A stretch of 64,000 nucleotides of DNA. Source: Actinokineospora globicatena. Its GTDB lineage: Bacteria; Actinomycetota; Actinomycetes; Mycobacteriales; Pseudonocardiaceae. Below the pieces are notes generated by a model that was not told where the DNA came from, searched no databases, and worked only from the letters and a program-made list of their open reading frames with translations. Below are positions 58,584 through 64,000 of the stretch, in pieces. Made by a program: the position numbers and the translations under genes. How positions within the stretch are numbered: position 1 is the first letter of the stretch; every line of letters starts with the position of its first letter. The stretch is from assembly GCF_024171945.1 (NCBI RefSeq), contig NZ_JAMTCR010000005.1, positions 62,001 to 126,000 of the forward strand, written 5' to 3'.

Positions 58584-61500
58584 ATGTCCATATCGAGAGC
58601 GGTCCGCCGTGGCCTAGCGGCGGTATTGGCAACGGTGACCGCCGCTGCGGGGATCGTCGTCCTCGGGGCCGCTCCGGTGGAAGCCGCGATCGTGCGCCCG
58701 TTCACCCTGAACTACGACAAAGACCTCTACGGGGACTTCGTGCAGGCGGGCAACGGCAACATGCAGTGCCCGGGCGGCGCCGACCCCGTCGACCCGTTCG
58801 GTGAGCCGATCGCGACCTGCGTACAGTCCCAGGCCAGGACGAACACCACCGCCACCGGCATCAACGACAGCTATTACATGCGGTGGGCCGATGTCGACGT
58901 TTCCGCCGCGACCTACAACTCCACCACCGGCACGGTCACCGTCCCGGCGGGCGCCAAGATCGACTACGCCCGGCTGAACTGGGCGGGCGACACCGGCACC
59001 ATCCGGCTCGCCGACGGCACCATCTCCGCGGTGCCCGGCTGCAACACCCGCCAGTTCCTCGCGGACGCCGGGACCGCGGTCCTGCCCGCGGGCACCCCGG
59101 AGTCGACCTCGACCCGGCTGACCGTCGGCGGCGTCACCCAGGCCGTCGCACCCCAGGTGATCAGCCGCGACGCGCTGGCGAACGTGCCGAACTCGCAGCC
59201 GCAGTTCTACACCGCGTACGCCAACGTGACCTCGCAGTTCCAGACCAACCTGACCACCGGGTCGGCGCAGACGATCACCGTCGGCAACGTCTGGTCGCCG
59301 CAGGGCTTCGGCTGCTTCGCGGGCTGGTCGCTGGTGCTGGTCTGGTACTTCGACGCGCCCAACAACGACGCCCCGGCCAAGCGCGAGGTCTACATCTACG
59401 ACGGCCACGTGCGCCAGTCCTCCGCCGACGCCGCGACCACCACCACGGTGTCCGGGTTCCGCGTCGGTGACAACAACGTCCGCGTCGGCCTGACCGCCTA
59501 CGAGGGCGACTTCAACATCGCAGGTGACTCCTTCTCCATCAACGGGACCGCGATCGGCGACCCGCTGGCGCCGGGCACGACGAACAACTTCTTCGTGTCG
59601 CAGGCCACCAACGCGGCCAACCCCTCGGTCGACAACAACCTGAGCGTCGACTCCAAGGTGATCCCGACGACCCTGATCACCACCGGATCGACGTCAGCGA
59701 ACCTGACCTTCGCCACATCGGGTGATACCTACCTGGCGGAGAACCTGGTCCTGTCGGTGCCGATCCCGTCGATCAGCATCACCAAAACGCTCAACACCCC
59801 CGGCCCGTACAAACCGGGTGACACGGTGACCTACAACTTCTCGGTCGTGTCACCGGGTGGGTCCAATGCCACCAGCGTCGAAGTGGACGACCCGCTCGCC
59901 GCGGACTGCGACGAGGTCATCGGCTCACTGCTCGCCGACGTGCCCTACACCTACTCGTGCACCGGCATCGCGGGCGCGGACGACTACACGAACACCGCGA
60001 CAGCGACGGGTGACGACCCGTTCGGCGACCCGCTCACCGCGACCGGCTCCGTGCCCGTCGTCGTGGTCAACCCGTCGATCGACATCACCAAGGTCGCCGA
60101 CAAGCCGAACTACCTCACCGGCGAGACGATCACCTTCACCATCACCGTCCACAACGACGGCGACAGCAACATCACCGGCATCACCGTGTCCGACCCGACC
60201 GTGCCCGCGTGCGCCAACGCCGTGATCGGCACGCTCGGCGCCGGTGGCAGCACCAACTACACCTGCACCGCGACGGCGCCGATCACCGGTGACAGCAACA
60301 CCGCCACCGTCAACGGCACCGACGTGCTCGGCGACCCGATCAGCGACTCGGCCACCGCCTCGGTCCCGACCGTGGGCGAGATCTCCGGCCGCGTGTTCGC
60401 CGACCGGAGCAACAACGGCACCTACGACCCGGGCGCCACGCAGTACGACACCGGGATCAGCGGCGTGACCGTCACGCTGACCGGTACCACCGCGGGCGGT
60501 ACCCCGGTCAACACGCCCGGCACCACCGCCAGCGACGGAACGTTCGTGTTCCCGCTCATCGAGGCCGGTACGTACACGGTCACCGAGACCCAGCCCGCCG
60601 CCTACGACGACGGCACGGACACCGCGGGCACGCACGCCGTGACGGGTGGCAACGACATCTTCACGGTGACGTTGACCTCCGGGCAGTCGAGCACCGGCAA
60701 CCTCTTCGCCGAACGGCCGACGTCGAGCCTGGCCGGACGGGTCTACCTGGACGCCGACAACAGCGGCACGGTCAACGGGGCCGAGGGCGCGCTCCCGAGC
60801 GGCCCCGCGGTGGCGATCGCCCTGACCGGTACCGACAACGGCGGTAACGCGGTCACGCTGTCGACCACGACCGACGGCTCGGGCAACTACACCTTCTCGG
60901 CGCTGCGGCCCGGTACCTACACGATCACCGAGACCCAGCCCGCCGGGTTCACCGACGGCAAGGAGACCGTCGGCACCGCGGGCGGCACGCTCTCGCCGCC
61001 CAACGCCATCAGCGCCATCCCGCTGGCGGCGCGCACGACCGGCACCGGCTACCTCTTCGGTGAGTACGTGGCCACCTCGATCGCGGGCAGCGTCCTCGAC
61101 GACGGCGGCAACGGGATCGGCAACGTGACCATCACCCTCTCCGGTTCCGCGTCGGCCACGACCACCACGGCGCCCAACGGCACGTTCTCCTTCCCGAACC
61201 TGGCTCCCGGCACGTACACGATCACCGAGACCCAGCCGATCGCGTACGGGGACGGCCCGGAGTCCGCGGGCAACCCGGCGGGCAACACCTCCGTCAACGA
61301 CGTGATCAGCGGCATCGTGCTGTCCTCCGGCACCGCGGGCGCCGAGTACGTCTTCGCCGAGGACCGGGGCTCCATCGCGGGTGTCGTGTTCGACGACTAC
61401 GACAACGACGGCACCAAGGACGCGGGCGAACCGGGCCTGGAGGCCTCGGTCACCCTGAGCGGGGTCGACGCCAACGGGGTCACCATCACCCCGGTGCAGA

Positions 61501-63593
61501 TCACGTCCAACGACATCACCGGCGTGTACACCTTCCCGAACCTGCTCGGTGGCACGTACGTGCTGACCGAGGTGACGCCGGTGAACCGGCTCGACGGCAA
61601 GGAGACGGTCGGCAGCACCGGCGGCACGCTGAACCCGCCGAACGCGATCACCAACATCACGCTGGCGGGCGGCGAGGACGCGACCGGCTACACCTTCGGT
61701 GAGCTGACCGCGTCGTCCATCTCGGGTCTGGTCACCGACGACGCCTCGACGCCGAACCCGCTGCCGGGCGTGACGGTCACGCTGACCGGTGTCGACGACC
61801 TCGGCGTCACGATCACGCCGATCCCCGTGGTCACCGGGCCCGACGGCACCTACGAGTTCACCGGCCTGCGCCCCGGCACCTACACCCTGGCCGAGTCGCA
61901 GCCCAACGGGTACGGGCAGGGCACGTCGGCGGCGGGCCTCGAGGGCGGCAACGACACGCTGCCGAACTTCATCACCGGCATCGACCTCGACCCGAACAAG
62001 TCGATCACCGACTACAACTTCGTCGACGCGCTCACCTCGATCGAGGGCGTGGTCTTCCAGGACAACAACCGCAACGGCAGCCAGCAGGTCGGCGAGCCGG
62101 GCATCTCCGACGTGGTCCTGCACCTGACCGGTACCGACGTCAACGGCCTGACGGTCAACGTGAGCGCGACCAGCAAGGGCGACGGGTCCTACCTGTTCCC
62201 CGAACTGGTGGCGGGCACCTACTCGCTGACCGAGGAGCAGCCGGACAACTACAACGACGGCCCGGACACCCCCGGCAACAGCGGCGGGGCGACCAGCGGA
62301 TCGGACACGATCACGCCGATCACCCTGGTCGCGGGCGAGAACGCGACCGGCTACCTCTTCGCCGAGTACCCCGACTCCATCGGCGGCCGGGTGTGGGTCG
62401 ACCTCGACGGCGACGGCGTCATCGACAACGACGAGCCGACCCGCCTGCCGAACGTGACCGTGACGCTGCAGGACGGCAACGGCGTGCTGATCACCACGAC
62501 CACCACCGACAGCAACGGGCACTACACCTTCCCGAACCTGCCGCTGGGCAACTACATCGTGGTGGAGACCCAGCCGGTCGGCTACGGGTCGACGACGCCG
62601 AACACGGTGCCGGTGACCCTGCTGCAGATCAACCCGAACACGGTCGACGGCAAGACGGTCAACTTCGGTGAGCGGCACGGCAGCATCGGTGACTTCGTCT
62701 GGAGCGACACCAACGGCAACGGGCTGCAGGACAGCGGCGAGCCGGGTGTGGCCGGGGTGACGCTGACGCTCTACAGCGACAACGGCACGCCGATCACCAC
62801 GACCACCACCGACGGCGACGGCAAGTACCACTTCGCTGACCTGCCGTCGGGCACCTACTACGTCGGGGCCACGCTGCCCGCGGGCAAGTCGTTCACCAAG
62901 CCCAACGTGGAGGGTGACGCGCTCAACTCCGACGTGAGCTGGGTGACCGGGGTCAGCGCGGCGCTGGTGGTCGAACCGGACGGCAACGGTGCCATCCCGC
63001 AACTGACCGATGTGGACGCCGGTCTGGTCACCAAGGTCGTCGACCTCGCGGTCGGGGTCGCCACCCCGACCCCGAGCGCCAACATCGGCCAGACGGTGAT
63101 CTTCACCGCGACCGTGTCCAACACCGGCACCACGCCGGTGCAGGGCGCGATCACCACGATCACCATCCCGAACGGCCTGCAGGTCACCTCGGCCGGTGGC
63201 ACCGCGGTCCCGGCGGCGAGCTCGCAGGACATCAACGCGGCCGCCGCGATCGCGTGGCAGTGCACGACCGCGGGTCAGATCGTGACCTGCTCGACCGACG
63301 CGACCATCCTGCCCGGTCAGACCCTCGGCGCGATCACCGTCAACACGACGGCGATCACGGCGGTGACCGACACGACCGCGCGGGCGACCATCACGCTGGC
63401 CGACGGGTCCTCGGACGACAACCCGAACAACGACGCCGCGGTGGTCACCGTCGGGGTCTCGGCCACCTCGGACGACACGGGGCTGGTCGACACCGGCGCT
63501 GACGTCAAGTGGCCGTTCTTCGGTGGCCTGTTCCTGCTCCTGGTCGGGGCGGTGACGGTGTTCATCACCCGCAGGCGGCGCGGGCAGCAGTAG
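58584..63593 (+). CDS. Sortase-anchored SdrD-repeat surface protein
   Basis: A 1669-residue exported wall protein. Signal peptide about 1-35; an N-terminal adhesin-like beta domain about 36-395; two DUF11-type domains about 395-590 (ITKTLNTPGPYKPGDTVTYNF; ITKVADKPNYLTGETITFTI); and eight SdrD/Cna-B-like units about 595-1485, each starting like ISGRVFADRSNNGTYD and holding GTYTITETQP. Then come one more DUF11-like domain and a sorting signal: LVDTG, a hydrophobic helix (FFGGLFLLLVGAVTVFI) and RRRRGQQ. ATG 58584 is preferred (GGGAG upstream, signal peptide). The repeats should form isopeptide- or calcium-stabilised stalks. It follows the sortase by 156 bp. Confidence 0.9.
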   Translation: MSISRAVRRGLAAVLATVTAAAGIVVLGAAPVEAAIVRPFTLNYDKDLYGDFVQAGNGNMQCPGGADPVDPFGEPIATCVQSQARTNTTATGINDSYYMRWADVDVSAATYNSTTGTVTVPAGAKIDYARLNWAGDTGTIRLADGTISAVPGCNTRQFLADAGTAVLPAGTPESTSTRLTVGGVTQAVAPQVISRDALANVPNSQPQFYTAYANVTSQFQTNLTTGSAQTITVGNVWSPQGFGCFAGWSLVLVWYFDAPNNDAPAKREVYIYDGHVRQSSADAATTTTVSGFRVGDNNVRVGLTAYEGDFNIAGDSFSINGTAIGDPLAPGTTNNFFVSQATNAANPSVDNNLSVDSKVIPTTLITTGSTSANLTFATSGDTYLAENLVLSVPIPSISITKTLNTPGPYKPGDTVTYNFSVVSPGGSNATSVEVDDPLAADCDEVIGSLLADVPYTYSCTGIAGADDYTNTATATGDDPFGDPLTATGSVPVVVVNPSIDITKVADKPNYLTGETITFTITVHNDGDSNITGITVSDPTVPACANAVIGTLGAGGSTNYTCTATAPITGDSNTATVNGTDVLGDPISDSATASVPTVGEISGRVFADRSNNGTYDPGATQYDTGISGVTVTLTGTTAGGTPVNTPGTTASDGTFVFPLIEAGTYTVTETQPAAYDDGTDTAGTHAVTGGNDIFTVTLTSGQSSTGNLFAERPTSSLAGRVYLDADNSGTVNGAEGALPSGPAVAIALTGTDNGGNAVTLSTTTDGSGNYTFSALRPGTYTITETQPAGFTDGKETVGTAGGTLSPPNAISAIPLAARTTGTGYLFGEYVATSIAGSVLDDGGNGIGNVTITLSGSASATTTTAPNGTFSFPNLAPGTYTITETQPIAYGDGPESAGNPAGNTSVNDVISGIVLSSGTAGAEYVFAEDRGSIAGVVFDDYDNDGTKDAGEPGLEASVTLSGVDANGVTITPVQITSNDITGVYTFPNLLGGTYVLTEVTPVNRLDGKETVGSTGGTLNPPNAITNITLAGGEDATGYTFGELTASSISGLVTDDASTPNPLPGVTVTLTGVDDLGVTITPIPVVTGPDGTYEFTGLRPGTYTLAESQPNGYGQGTSAAGLEGGNDTLPNFITGIDLDPNKSITDYNFVDALTSIEGVVFQDNNRNGSQQVGEPGISDVVLHLTGTDVNGLTVNVSATSKGDGSYLFPELVAGTYSLTEEQPDNYNDGPDTPGNSGGATSGSDTITPITLVAGENATGYLFAEYPDSIGGRVWVDLDGDGVIDNDEPTRLPNVTVTLQDGNGVLITTTTTDSNGHYTFPNLPLGNYIVVETQPVGYGSTTPNTVPVTLLQINPNTVDGKTVNFGERHGSIGDFVWSDTNGNGLQDSGEPGVAGVTLTLYSDNGTPITTTTTDGDGKYHFADLPSGTYYVGATLPAGKSFTKPNVEGDALNSDVSWVTGVSAALVVEPDGNGAIPQLTDVDAGLVTKVVDLAVGVATPTPSANIGQTVIFTATVSNTGTTPVQGAITTITIPNGLQVTSAGGTAVPAASSQDINAAAAIAWQCTTAGQIVTCSTDATILPGQTLGAITVNTTAITAVTDTTARATITLADGSSDDNPNNDAAVVTVGVSATSDDTGLVDTGADVKWPFFGGLFLLLVGAVTVFITRRRRGQQ

Positions 63594-63607
63594 TCGCTAG
63601 CTCTCAC

Positions 63608-63646
63608 CGACGAGGCCCGCGGGTGTGACGCCCGCGGGCCTCGTCG
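63608..63646 (+). terminator. Strong hairpin after the surface protein gene
   Basis: A 16-bp perfect stem (CGACGAGGCCCGCGGG and its complement) with a 7-nt loop, 14 bp past the stop; no T-run. Confidence 0.75.
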
Positions 63647-63824
63647 CGTGTGGACCCTGCTTTCGTCGGTTGTGATCACGACCCGTTACGTGCATCGCTG
63701 GATCGTGGTGTGTGTTCGTTATCTGATTTCACCTGTTCAGCCCAAAATGTCGATCAAGGACTGGTGCCTGGTAGCCGGCTGGCGTAAACCATCACCCATC
63801 AGTGGGTCAGTGGTTGGAGGCAGC

Positions 63825-64000
63825 ATGGGTGAGCCGGTCAATGCGAACTGGCAGGGGTTCTGGACGGACACGCCGCAGGAGCAGGGGGTGGCCATCTGGG
63901 ACAGCGCGCCCGAGGTGACCTCCACCGCACACCTGCCGTTATTCGCCCCGCACTTCGCCGTCGACCTCCCGGTGCTCGACGTCGGCTGCGGCAACGGCAC
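63825..64000 (+). CDS. SAM-dependent methyltransferase (5' part only)
   Basis: ATG 63825 follows GGAGG. The 58 residues in the window (MGEPVNANWQGFWTDTP..., then HFAVDLPVLDVGCGNG) end at the class I methyltransferase motif I, which binds SAM. The rest lies beyond the right edge, so the substrate cannot be judged. A terminator and a 170-bp gap separate it from the surface protein gene. Confidence 0.75.
   Translation, partial: MGEPVNANWQGFWTDTPQEQGVAIWDSAPEVTSTAHLPLFAPHFAVDLPVLDVGCGNG

Noticed and set aside
59925-63002. Long minus-strand open frame opposite the SdrD-repeat gene
   Set aside because: The sequence is repetitive and Arg/Val/Gly-rich with no domain. The plus-strand protein has clear repeats, a signal peptide and a sorting signal.

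Overview
The window comes from a high-GC actinomycete chromosome, most likely a member of the Pseudonocardiales. Supporting signs are strong G/C bias at third codon positions, frequent GTG starts, ATGA/GTGA gene overlaps, XRE-DUF397 modules, a class E sortase, and a glnA4/aldC neighbourhood arranged as in mycobacteria. This rests on gene content only, with no database search.

Left end (1-5550): the right-hand end of an integrative element of the AICE (pSAM2-like) type. A tightly coupled minus-strand operon (Pra-like activator, two unknowns, XRE regulator) is divergent from a PLD-like regulator, a Nudix hydrolase, an HD phosphohydrolase and an inositol-monophosphatase-family enzyme. The element appears to end at a copied tRNA/tmRNA 3' end (5524-5548), preceded by three 12-bp direct repeats that look like integrase arm sites.

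5550-23130: a small zinc-ribbon gene, an S66 carboxypeptidase and a set of secreted peptidases: an M4-M28 fusion, an S33 tripeptidyl aminopeptidase, a second M4 protease and an M1 aminopeptidase. Inside this set sits a large STAND-type NTPase fused to TPRs and an APH-type kinase, a small membrane protein and a lone 5-methylcytosine methyltransferase.

23260-30130: after an AraC/VOC pair lies the strongest candidate for an uncommon system, a three-gene operon encoding a caspase-like protease, a Clp-N protein with a degenerate AAA module, and a membrane-anchored NACHT NTPase. It resembles the NTPase/caspase conflict (abortive-infection-like) systems of multicellular actinobacteria. A VOC protein and an ECF sigma factor with a SnoaL-like tail follow.

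30190-36780: a glycosyltransferase, then a putative cyclic-nucleotide signalling patch (class III cyclase-like protein, two Crp/Fnr regulators, one or two tiny peptides, an uncharacterised conserved protein) and a secreted S33-like hydrolase.

37290-49950: housekeeping and catabolism: a GT1 glycosyltransferase, idi, argS, a frameshifted secreted lipase, and a gamma-glutamylation pathway (APC permease, GlnA4-like synthetase, class I amidotransferase, aldehyde dehydrogenase, SDR, FadR-type regulator).

50100-56840: an accessory stretch with a cyclophane RiPP cassette (XRE-TPR regulator, radical SAM/SPASM maturase, precursor with five aromatic-X-Asn motifs), a pentapeptide-repeat-like protein, a HicAB-type toxin-antitoxin pair, small unknowns and an XRE-DUF397-DUF397 operon. 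The window closes with a class E sortase, a 1669-residue SdrD-repeat surface protein ending in a variant sortase signal, and the start of a methyltransferase.
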